From positions 529,807-593,806 of the forward strand of contig MU130381.1 in NCBI GenBank assembly GCA_015039465.1: DNA of 64,000 nt. Direction: 5' to 3'. Source of the DNA: Phlegmacium glaucopus. Taxonomy: Eukaryota > Basidiomycota > Agaricomycetes > Agaricales > Cortinariaceae. Below, in pieces: positions 22,913-32,915 of this stretch. Under the pieces are notes generated by a model. It was given only the letters and a program-made list of their open reading frames with translations. It did no database searches and was not told where the DNA came from. Each line of letters starts with the position of its first letter. Positions within the stretch are counted from its first letter, which is position 1. Made by a program: the position numbers and the translations under genes.

Positions 22913-23859
22913 CAGAATGTAGGTATGAAGTTTACATAGTAACAAGATAGGAGTAAGTAACTAAAAGAAAGGAACCTGTGTTTCCTAGGGGGTGGCTCCT
23001 GGCTTTAGACCTTGACATGGTGGAAACACTTTAAACAAAGAAGGGCCTTAAGACACAGGGGGATTGTTGGTTGACAGTTGTGTAGAGGGAAGGGAAGATG
23101 ACTGCAGCAAAGAAGTTGCTATGAAATCTTGGGCTCTTAGGGTGACCAAGCTGGACAGTTGAGTACCTCAATCAATTGCTAACTTGACCTTCATGAAACT
23201 AGATAGTGCAATGCATCAGCAAACTGTGATTTTGAGTCATAACATGCCATAACAAATATGCTAAGCCTATAGCATGCCATAGTGTTGGAGCATTGTGTAG
23301 TACTAGGTAGATAGCTGATGTTGCTCTGTAGTGATAATAGGGGACCACATAACACTATGTAGCTGTAGACTCATATACACACTATTCTGAATCATATCCA
23401 CTTTAAGTTTCTTTTTTTTTCTTTTAAGTTCAATGGACCAACCCTAAACATGGTCTGTGCATTACATCAAATTACCATTAACCATGTCACCATGTCACAA
23501 CAACTCTTTCCACCACCACCTCCACCTGCCACGTCACCTCCGACAATGACCACAATGGACTCAACAACGGTGATCTCCCTGGGGGATTCTTTCCTTATTA
23601 GGCATGATGCTGCTGACAGCCACTCCTCTCAATGAGGGGTTATTTTATTTATTTTAATAGGCACTATCGACCATAGCCCCGACAACAGCAACAATGAAGA
23701 CCACACTTTCATTCATTTAAGCACCACCACACACATGACAACAACCTACAACAACAACATACTACATACACAATGTACAGTAACGACATACGACAACAAC
23801 ATACAATGAACAGTGACAACATATGATGTATGGCAATGACATACAACAGTATACGAAGT

Positions 23860-24125
23860 ACAATGACAATGATGGTATACGAAGCATAACAACAATGACA
23901 GTATATGAAGTGTGATGATGATGACTGTCGACGGTATATGAAGTGCAATGATGATGATGGTATACAAAGTGCGATGATGATGGTATACAAAGTGCGATGA
24001 CGATGATGGTATACAAAGTGTGATGATGACAATGGTATATAAAGTGCAATGATGATGACAGTATATGAAATGCAACAACAACCATGCAGCATACAACAAT
24101 ATACAATGTACAAAGGTGATGTATG
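23860..24125. repeat. minisatellite, degenerate ~23-29-bp unit
   Basis: About eight head-to-tail units of the form GGTATACAAAGTGCGATGAT plus GAT, with varying numbers of GAT triplets. Flanking sequence (23690-23860) is ACAACA/ATACAACA simple sequence. Long open frames on the minus strand here are by-products of the triplet-rich repeat and are not genes. Confidence 0.85.
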
Positions 24126-24516
24126 ATGATGTTGTACAACAACAACAATATATCACAATGAATGGAGTTATTCTTATTAATATTAGTTTGGTAATATATG
24201 TAATTAGACAATGTTCTTTGCAGGTGTAGTTAGACAATTTTATTTTTTTACAGTATAGTTGCCTTTGAATAAGGAAATGGTCTAAAAACTGAAAAACCAA
24301 CCAATATTATTTGAGCTTGATATGGAGTGCTATGGAACTACAAAGGGCTATTACAAAGTGCTATGAACTCCCTATGTCATTCTATGTAGTGCTTTATAGC
24401 ATCTGCAGGATGCTACAGACATAGGGACCCATACTATGCTATTATGATGCTATAGAGTGTTACATAACGGTCCATAGCATGGCCAGGGTTTGCTGATGTG
24501 GGATCACATCCATCTA

Positions 24517-26024
24517 GTCCAGGGTAGTGCTTGAAAGTCCAGTTAGGTCTGGTTGTTGGTCCCCAGGGGCTCTAAGTGTGACCGAGACCGGTTAGCCTTC
24601 ATCCCAGAACCAAAAATAACCTAACTGGACCACAACTAACCAGTTATAGTCAGTTATTTGCAGTTACTGAGGGAGAAATTTGCAGCTGTAATTTAATGGC
24701 CATACCTGTAATACAGCCGGTGCGCAGCCCTACAGGTCTGGTTGCAGTCTTTTTCTGGTACAGGAGCAGAGTGTGATCTGGTAAAATAGCCTTAAAAACC
24801 TTTTGCTTCAATGGCATCATGAAACAGATGAATAAAATTCCCTAGCTTTCACCTTCAGCATCCAACTTAGGCACAGTAGAAGCAAGGAGGTCAGATAATA
24901 AGGACACATTCGATGTAGTAAAGCAGATGGATTTTTTTAGCAGTGAGCAGTGAGACAGCTAGTAAATGACAGAATAGATAGTTTAAGTTGTTAAGATGAT
25001 TTTTTCTTTTAGTTGCAACAGGCTGGGCCCATAACCTGTAAGAATACAAGATTATTCATTTGTTGTAGTACTCTACTGCTTTTATAAACTACTGGTTGGT
25101 AGTAGAGAAATACAAATAAGGTGCCTGGGAGTCCATACTCAGCAAGAAAAATCTGTAAAAGTAAGTGAAAACTTATAAAAGAAGGGAATGATATCTGTGC
25201 CAAGTGCACCATGTGGATTGATTAAATTCAGGGGCCTTGGAATATATTGTTTCTTGGCTCCTTTTTATCTCCAGAACTGATACTCTGGTTCCCATTCCAA
25301 CATAAAGGCCTTTTCTTATAATAATACATAATTAAATTAAGTCATTACAATTGGAACAAAAATAATAAGAAAACTTAAAATGATTATCTCTAACATAAAT
25401 AAAAATAGATCCCTTAGTAAAATTTAAAAGCCTCTTTCTTTGGATTTGACAATAGCCCTTGGGTCAGCCTACCAGGACCAGCAGTCTGAAATATAGTGAA
25501 ATATAAGTGAAATATACTGAAATATAAACTTTAATTATCATTTGGTTAACTTAGGTTTAACATTACCCCATAAAATCTGAAATTTGTTCTTTATTAATAC
25601 AGATAGTAATAAAAAAATTATTAGCAGTCTTCTCACTTATTTTCTATTTAACCAACATAATCCTTTTTAAATTAATCTTTGTTTTACAGGATCTTTTCTG
25701 AAATAGATTCTAATAAAATTCTTCAAAAAGGAAATATTTATTGATATGATTAACTTAAAAATTTGAATATTGTTAAATTATGCACTTTTATAAAATACTT
25801 GAAATCTATTTTATCCTCCTATGTAAAATAATACATCTAAGATATTCTTCTTTAAAAATCTCTAAGACTTATAATTACTCCCCTATATAACCTTTACAAC
25901 ATAATCAATAGAGGTCCAGTTAGGTTATTTTTGGTTTGGGAATGAAGCCTACTGGTCTCAGTCTCAGTTAGAGACCAAATAACTGGACCTAACTAGACTT
26001 TTAAACATTATCTACCACCCTGAA
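24517..26024. mobile_element. non-autonomous element with ~115-bp terminal inverted repeats
   Basis: 24517-24632 and 25912-26024 are inverted repeats, roughly 75 percent identical by eye, sharing CAAAAATAACCTAACTGGAC, AGT(C/T)(C/T)AGTTAGGT and GAGACC.GT. The interior of about 1.28 kb is AT-rich and has no ORF above about 70 codons, so no transposase. The family is unknown. No target duplication was recognised. Confidence 0.7.
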
Positions 26025-28260
26025 TCCCAGATCTTCCATATCCCTGATGCAGATGGCTTATATAAAGTAAATTTTGGAGACACTGGGCTACAGTCATAAG
26101 GGTGCTGGGATTTTAATAAAGCCATCACCACAGTAATGGTGTTTAATCAATTCTAGCCTGACTGTTATGAGTGTACCCCCTTTTTTGGCATCACTATGTG
26201 TTTTCCCTATACAAACAGCATCACCCCATAATAACCAGATTGAATTGATGTTGCAGAAAGCAGTCTAAAGCAGTGTTAATAATCTAGACAGTCAATCCAG
26301 TAAATTAAAACATTCAGAGAGCATTGGACTAGTCTTTAGGTCAAAAGTCTCCCTGTTGTTTATTTGGAGGGTGATTTAACCTGTGACTTGAAACACACAG
26401 TAAGGAGAAGAGAACTAAGAGTAAAGGATAGAAAAAATAGAGTTCTGTACTTTTTGAGTGCAGAAAATCAAGACTATAGCAGGAGACAGACAGACAGATA
26501 CTAGCAGATAGAAAACAGACTTAAAAATGTGAACTTAGAGTGAGAGTGAATTCCAGGTGAATTGGTGAGATGTCAATTCTAGGTACAAATGGACAGTTAT
26601 ACTCTAAGAATGAGGTTTTGTAAGCAATAAATTGATAAAAAAATATGCAGCTGTCAAGAGAAGAAAGATAAAATAATGACAGCTATGAGTCAGAAAATAC
26701 AAGGGAGAGAAGGTGAAACAAATAAAAATATCCAAGGTGACAAAGTGTAAGAAAAAAGAGGGAAAAACAGCATGTCCAATAGCAAAAAAATATCCAATTC
26801 CTATTCCCATCCATGTCTAATGTGAAAGATGCTGAATAATCATATAAAAAAGCACTGCCTTATGCTGACAATTGCTTCAAATGTCTTACTTGTCTTACTT
26901 CAACAATTACTTCTCCCATCATAACTTGAACCCATCTTCAGCCTTCATGTATCTACCAATTGGCAAAGACAACACATTTGTCAAGCTTTCTTCCAACCAT
27001 CATCCTAACTGTCAGGGGATAACCCTGAGGTACATACCATATTCACTGTTCATATTTTATTCTTATTTCGACTTGCTTACATACTTGTTTGCTATTGTTT
27101 GGCTACCACCTTATTCCAAGTAGTAGTCAGTAATTACTGTCCTTATCTCATGATTAACTGGAAACCCCTACTTTGCTAGCTTATTGCTACTGTTACCTAG
27201 TCTTTATAGACTCCCCACTCTCCCTAGAGTCCTTTCTCCTCTTATATGTAGGTTGCCCTAACATTAACCTGCCCATTATCTATCAAACATTCCAGCATCC
27301 AAAGATGGTCATGCCAGGCAAAATATATTATACTATTTACCTGCTTACCAAGGAGGACATTGTTATGAACGTCTGGTACGCGCATGGCCCCCATTCCTTT
27401 TTCTCCCCTTTCTTTACTGTACATTACATCCTCCTTCATCACTCTCTTCCTACACCACCCCCTTTCCCTACCTACCCTTTGCCCTGAACCTTCTATGTAC
27501 TATACTTAGCTATTGCTTCCGTTCCCTCTATCTCTGACTCGTACCGACTCATACTCCCAGCACGGACCATTCCCTTATCTCTGACTCGACCCCTTAGTAT
27601 ATAAGAGCCATACCCATAGCCATGATCCCTAGTTTAGACCTTTGTACTCTTACGGTCTTAATCTACATAGCTTGCTCAGAACTTGTCGCCCTCAGTCTTA
27701 AACTTGTTGAACACGATTGCAACCGTATAACGGTCCTTAGTTACTTGGTCTATTGGCCCAGCACCGAACACGAGTGCAAGCTTATAGTCGCCGTAACAGA
27801 CATGACAAGAATTGTTAAGCTTGAAGAAGAACTAGAAATCCCTCTGGGACCCAAGGAGGATGCTATCAATGAAGGTAAATGTTAAAGTTTTCTTTGCACA
27901 TGGATTGTAAATTCTATGTTATACTTGCAGGCATGTTGGAGCTTCAGGAAGGAGATATCATTTTCTCTTGTGCAATTACTGCCCCTGCTACAGGAGAAGA
28001 GGATGTTGCCATAGCCTGGGTTACTGACCTGTACAAGTCCTCATAATTACAACATCATGATTCAATGCTCAACAAATTCTACAGGAATACATTCACTCTG
28101 GAGATGGCTGATATGATCCAAGCCTAGGATGCTTGTTTGGGTCCGAGGGAGCATCAGGACAGGAATAAGCCAATCAAAAGGGATGTTTCTGGCTGGATGG
28201 GAGGTGTCTTATTTGAGAGGAACAACTGAGCTACTCCCATGAAAAAAAATGTTGCTACTC
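26025..28260 (+). pseudogene. stop-riddled gene relic interrupted by a solo LTR
   Basis: Removing the solo LTR and one copy of its target duplication joins KIYYTIYLLTKED in frame to MTRIVKLEEELEIPLGPKED (27804 onward), then a plausible intron (gtaaat...ttgcag) and GMLELQEGDIIFSC. This shows that a real reading frame was once present. Further upstream and downstream the frame is broken by several stops (for example DACLGPREHQ after a TAG). The protein family is not recognised; it may be transposon-encoded. Confidence 0.45.
27361..27798. mobile_element. solo LTR, 438 bp, 5-bp TSD GACAT
   Basis: Starts TGTTATGAAC and ends GTAACA, giving terminal TGTTA/TAACA inverted pairs. Directly flanked by GACAT at 27356-27360 and at 27799-27803. 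An internal AGTATATAAGAGCC looks like the LTR TATA box. No internal retroelement sequence remains, so this is the product of LTR-LTR recombination. The higher CG content inside the LTR than around it suggests it is younger than its surroundings. Confidence 0.93.
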
Positions 28261-28296
28261 CATTGGTAATGCCTTTGAACCTCAAACTTGTATCCT

Positions 28297-28865
28297 AGAC
28301 CCTATGTTACATTCTGTTATACATTACTCCAGTCTGGCTCTGTTGGAGTTGCCTCTGGTAGTCCGTACTCCATACCAGTGCTTTCCTTTACTTCCAGAAT
28401 TACTCTTCCTTCATCCAACTCCGAGACTTCTCTGTATCATTCCGGCTCTTCTGAAATTACTCCAAACCCATTTCCCTCATTGTCACCATAACAACTATTT
28501 CTTTGTCATCACTTTCCCACTATTAGTCAGCACACCCGCTACAGATTATTCACCCAAGAATGCAGGACCTTCCAGGAGCAGAATGCAGCACTTTATATAT
28601 TTATCTTTTAGATTTTGGTTGCTATTCCTTTTATTATTTAAGTACTCGAAGCTTGTATGTATTCTTCAGTTTCGAATATCAACTTAGTTTCCTCCTCTTG
28701 TTCGTCCTCTAAGTCACTGAGGCTTCCATCTTATTCCTTTCTCTTCCAGTTCCAAAATCAGGACACTATAGGAGTTGGGTGGCACAGCACATACACTGAG
28801 GCCATAGTCCTTTCCATTACTTGTTCCGGTTCCATTGTGTCCATTCCAGAATTACTCCAATGTTA
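28297..28865 (-). repeat. dispersed repeat X, copy 1
   Basis: The reverse complement of this segment aligns over about 550 bp with 32400-32915, and its left part with 35029-35275. Shared landmarks: GTGCTGACT, GGAAAGTGATGACAAAGAAA, GAGTACGGACTACC. One reading frame in all copies gives a Ser-rich peptide (SETSLYHS), which may come from an old transposon gene. No intact ORF. Confidence 0.8.
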
Positions 28866-28902
28866 TCCCTTTGTTTAAACTTAACACCCTACTAGTGCTT
28901 CT

Positions 28903-29448
28903 TAGTGATGGGCAGGGGTTTGGGAAACCCCTGGGGTACAAGGGTAAGGGTAAGGAGGGTCAGGGTCAGGGTACAGATTTTTTGACCCTTGAAAAACCCT
29001 TACCCTTCTGGAGGGGTCAGGGTATTTTTGGGAATTTTTATTTCTCTGATATCAGAGTGATCTAACTGTTGTGTATCTATAAAATTGACTTGAAATCAGA
29101 GAAAAAGCAATCTAAAGAGGCCTCACTGCTTTCACAACAATCAGTAGCTTAAAATACTAGTCAAACCCTCTCTATTTCATTTAAAATCTATTGCTAAACA
29201 CCTTTAACACCCTGAACATGTTTTAAATAATAGCTACTTTGAAGGCTCCTTTGGATTACAAAGCTTGAGGAAGGATTTGGACCAAACCCTTGCACTAAAC
29301 CCTGCTGGGGTTTCTTACCCTCCAACCTCTCAGAAACCCTTACCCTTACCCTCCAAAACCCTTACCCTCAGCCAAGGGTAAGGGTTTTTGGAGGGTAAGG
29401 GTAAGGGTCAGCCTAATTCCACCCCGGGGTTACCCTTGACCATCACTA
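28903..29448. mobile_element. hAT-type MITE, 546 bp, 8-bp TSD GTGCTTCT
   Basis: The left end TAGTGATGGGCAGGGG and right end CCCTTGACCATCACTA form a terminal inverted repeat. Perfect 8-bp direct repeats GTGCTTCT flank it at 28895-28902 and 29449-29456, the target-site length of hAT transposons. Both subterminal regions contain arrays of GGGTAAGGGTAA-like repeats in opposite orientation, as in many hAT elements. There is no transposase, so mobilisation would need a partner element. The flanks belong to one older sequence. Confidence 0.93.
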
Positions 29449-29456
29449 GTGCTTCT

Positions 29457-29792
29457 AAGGTGACCTTACCTGACAGAGATGCACTGAAGCTGCGCAGTGA
29501 TCTGGTCAAAGTATGTCATCCTTAGTGTTCATTCCATAGGAACTTGAAGTTAAACTCATGAATTTTGCAAGGCTTCCTCTTCACTGGCTATGGCATCTAT
29601 GCATATGGGTCCCTTGGAGATCCTCCAAAATATTCAGATAAACACTGAGCTTATTGTTGCCCCTAGCTTGGGTGTTGTAGACAATGTTGCACACACAGCC
29701 TCCCAACTCAATATCAATCCAAGCCAGCCATTCAAATCTTGTGAGTCACCATTTTCTGATGAGATTATTATATACTCACTATATTATATAGC
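29457..29792 (+). pseudogene. short gene relic between two insertions
   Basis: Contains a possible 3' splice site (TTTTGCAAG at about 29571) followed by the open peptide GFLFTGYGIYAYGSLGDPPK, which is reminiscent of fungal secreted or membrane proteins, then stops. It lies between the hAT MITE and the second solo LTR. Too short and broken to assign. Confidence 0.3.
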
Positions 29793-29797
29793 TACTA

Positions 29798-30197
29798 TGT
29801 TACGAACTCTCTTTTTCTTTTCTTATCTCCACTGAACACATGCCCGTTTCATCTACACATGCTCTATGCCCTCTCTTCATCTCCGCTCCACATGCTTTCC
29901 TTTTCCTTTTCATATGTTTCACCTATTCTTACATATGCACACCTCTTACATGCGGATGTTTCACTTCTTACACAACTCTCTCATTTATCTATAAATACAG
30001 TATTTACTACTCGCTGTAACCCTAGCTAATTCTTGAGACTCTAACCTAGGTTACTTTGCTCTTGACATTCTCAAACTCTTAAGACGCTACCTCGAGACAT
30101 CGCCTCTTGGTATTCTTCTGAGCTCACCGAACAAACAAACGATACCTTGTACGACTGTTTACGACCAGAAGCCTCTGAGTCGTTCGAAGTTGTAACA
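29798..30197. mobile_element. solo LTR, 400 bp, 5-bp TSD TACTA
   Basis: Starts TGTTACGAAC and ends GTTGTAACA. Flanked by TACTA at 29793-29797 and 30198-30202. Carries a TATA-like CTATAAATACAG. The termini match those of the LTR at 27361-27798 (TGTTA.GAAC and TAACA), so the two belong to related LTR retrotransposon families although their bodies differ. No internal element sequence remains. Confidence 0.92.
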
Positions 30198-31146
30198 TAC
30201 TACCCTTGAGGATGCCATGGGTCAATTTGGCATCAGGAAGGACAGCCTGTCCATTACACTCATATGGTAGCCCTCTCTGACATCCCTGAGTCATATGATC
30301 CTGGATGATTCTTCATCCTTTATCCTGGAATATTTGTCACCCTCAACAACTTCTCTGCCATTAACTTCTGCAGCCTGCATATGCATGGAGGCACCTCTCC
30401 AACTGCTCCTAAATATTCCAATCCCAAAGACCTTGACTGGGCTTAGTGTGTGGTTGTCATATCTTATCCACCTATTGGCCATACAGAGAAAAATCAACAC
30501 TATGCATTTACTATGCTTCCAAAACAGGGTATTTTTTACATCCCTTCTGAGGTGACTGATCCCTAGTACAGATTTTTTTTAATCTCAATGCCAATTTATT
30601 ATTAATATATGTCTTTTTTCAGTCATAAAAGGGAGAGCCTAAGAAAGGAGCATGCAACCTATCTTGGTGATGTAATAGCCTCCCACCGGGCTTAACTGCA
30701 TCATGCATCCTGACTTTTGCTTTGCACCACCAACTACTTCCTTCAGCAGGCCCAAGAAGACTATGATGTCTGGATTGATGTGGATGCCTACATGGCAGCA
30801 ATCACATACAAGTCTGAAAACAGCCACAAAATGAGGCTTGGGCCTTGGGAGGCAGCACCTGGTTTTCACAGATGGGACACTCCAACCCAGAACTTGCATG
30901 ATACTGTTATCAATTATAATCTTATTGATTGGCATGTTGCAAGACAGAAACTACAAGTTACCTGGGATTCTTATTACTATCAGGTGTGAGAATGATCACA
31001 TCATCCAGATTTCCTATAAGACAATGTGTGAGAAGGGTCTAGGAACTGCATGAATCTTGGCATAGGAAGTGAATCATGGGTTAGTTATAAGTCTTATAAG
31101 TAAGGTTGTTTTCAAAAAGGTAGGTGACACAAGGAACTAGCACTGC

Positions 31147-31350
31147 TGGCAGCAGGTGGTGTTTCTGGTGGAAAAATGTATTTTTAGAAATGTTTTGTCA
31201 TTTCTGATTACATTTTTCCTAAAGTTACACCCAAACAACTTCCTTATAAGGGAATTATTAATAATTCAGTGTAACCTAAGAAAAATGTTTTAGAAATGAC
31301 AAAACATGTCTAAAAATAGGTTTTTCAAAAAGAAACACTACCTGCTGTTG
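31147..31350. mobile_element. hairpin MITE, ~204 bp
   Basis: The arms 31147-31230 and 31269-31350 are near-perfect inverted repeats of over 80 bp (shared GCAGGT.GTGTTTCT, TTTTGTCATTTCT, GTTACAC) around a ~38-bp loop. The structure is that of a small MITE or a transcribed hairpin. No target duplication was identified. Confidence 0.85.
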
Positions 31351-31815
31351 GAATTATTTTAGTTATGTGCTAGATTATGCCATATTGCATCATAATGGCA
31401 TCAGTGGAAATTGACCAATAGCAGATATCACTCCTAGATACATATCAATGTACAGCCACATTTGTAAGTAGTATAAGTAGTGCACCATTGGGGAGGGGAC
31501 TCCTCATTGGTGTGAACCAATACTATCACATTTCCCCACCCTTGCACACCTAAGTTTTACTTCAGTGTTCTTGCAAGTCTAGTTCTTCATGCCAACACCA
31601 AAAATTCAACACCTGCTGCATGTAGCACTCTTATGTTAGCAGATTATATAAGCACCAAGAGCAGCAAAATGTTGGGTTTGAAATTTTTCAGAAATCTTGG
31701 TGAAAGCTGGGCTCAAAACATACTAAGTAGTAAATCTTGCTACATTCAGGCTCCTAGTTTTTGTGTACTTTACAGTCCCCCACATTGTCCAGCCAGACTC
31801 CGCCAGACTGCCCAA

Positions 31816-31976
31816 AGTCCGGCAGAGTCCAGTAAAATTCTGGTAAAAGTCCAGTCATGAGTCTGGTCAGAGTCTGGTCAGAGTCCAGTGGAAGTAGAAA
31901 AATGCCTGGTCACAGTCTGGCGGACTTCCACTGGACTTCCACTGGACTTTTAATGGAATTTTACCAGACTTTTGTG
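31816..31976. repeat. imperfect inverted repeat rich in AGTCCAGT/AGTCTGGT
   Basis: The left arm AGTCCAGTAAAATTCTGG... and the right arm ...TGGAATTTTACCAGACTTTT are inverted. The centre holds tandem GAGTCTGGTCA and CTTCCACTGGA repeats. Probably another MITE remnant; no coding potential. Confidence 0.6.
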
Positions 31977-32030
31977 ATTTTCAAGTTATAGATCATATTG
32001 TTAGCTGATTATTATATCTACATGTGTATA

Positions 32031-32097
32031 TTTAGGTTAGATTTAGGGTTAGATTTAGATTTAGAGGTTAGGCTTAAGGCTAAGGGTTAATAGTTAG
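32031..32097 (+). repeat. degenerate TTAGGG-like interstitial tract
   Basis: A run of TTAGGTTAGATTTAGGGTTA-type units, with later units TTAGAGGTTAGGC and AAGGGTTAATAGTTAGGG. The fungal telomere unit is TTAGGG. The tract is too irregular to be a functional telomere. Confidence 0.5.
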
Positions 32098-32399
32098 GGA
32101 TGAGGATACGTTTCACTCTGAGCAGTGATATGATTTAAATCTGCATAAGCATGGTTTTTGCAATTTTTATCTATTATTTCAGCATAAATATTAATTAATG
32201 CACCAATAACTGGCTAATACAGCTGATAATAAACAAGGGAATCAGAGTTGTCTACCCTATAACTGCTGATTAGACCTATTACTGTGTGACTTAAATGCAT
32301 ATAGTTAATAAGTGTGGTCAATAGGCTATCATTTGTTACACTACAAATTGCATGTCTGGATTGAAACCAATTGTTAAGTTTAAAACAAAGAAGTCACGT

Positions 32400-32915
32400 C
32401 GGAGTAACACCGGATTGGACGGAATGGAACCGGAACAAGTAACGGAAAGGACTTTGGCCTCAGTGTATGTGCTGTGCCGCCCAGCTCCTACAATGTCCTG
32501 ATTTTGGAACCGGAAGAGAACGGAAAGACGGAAGACCTCAGTGACTTAGAGGACAAACAAGAGGAGGAAACTAAGATGATATTCAAACTGAGGAAAAACA
32601 TACAAGTTTCGAGTACTTAAATATAAAAGGAATAGCAACCGAAATATAGAATATAAATATAAGTGCTGCATTCTGCTCCCGGAAAAGGTCCTGCATTCTT
32701 GGGTGAATAATCCATGGCTGGTGTGCTGACTGATAGTGGGAAAGTGATGACAAAGAAATATTTGTTATGGCGAAGGTGTGGTAATGGGTTTGGAGTATCG
32801 TCGGAAGAGTCGGAATGATACAGAGAAGTCTCAGAGTCGGAGGTAGGAGGAGTAGAACCAGAAACAAGGGAAAGTACTGGAATGGAGTACGGACTACCGG
32901 AAACAACTCCAATGG
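32400..32915 (+). repeat. dispersed repeat X, copy 2
   Basis: Inverted relative to copy 1 (28297-28865) and in the same orientation as copy 3 (35029-35275). Its right end is cut by the foldback element at 32916. Many differences from the other copies are CG versus TG/CA, consistent with decay of methylated CpG. Confidence 0.8.

Noticed and set aside
23709..24300. Minus-strand ORFs of 134-184 codons
   Set aside because: They are the translation of a GAT/ATACAAAG minisatellite in three overlapping frames, with low-complexity His/Tyr/Ile/Ser composition.
32031..32097. Internal telomere marking a chromosome fusion
   Set aside because: The TTAGGG-like units are too irregular and short, and lie amid transposon debris; a degenerate simple repeat is enough.
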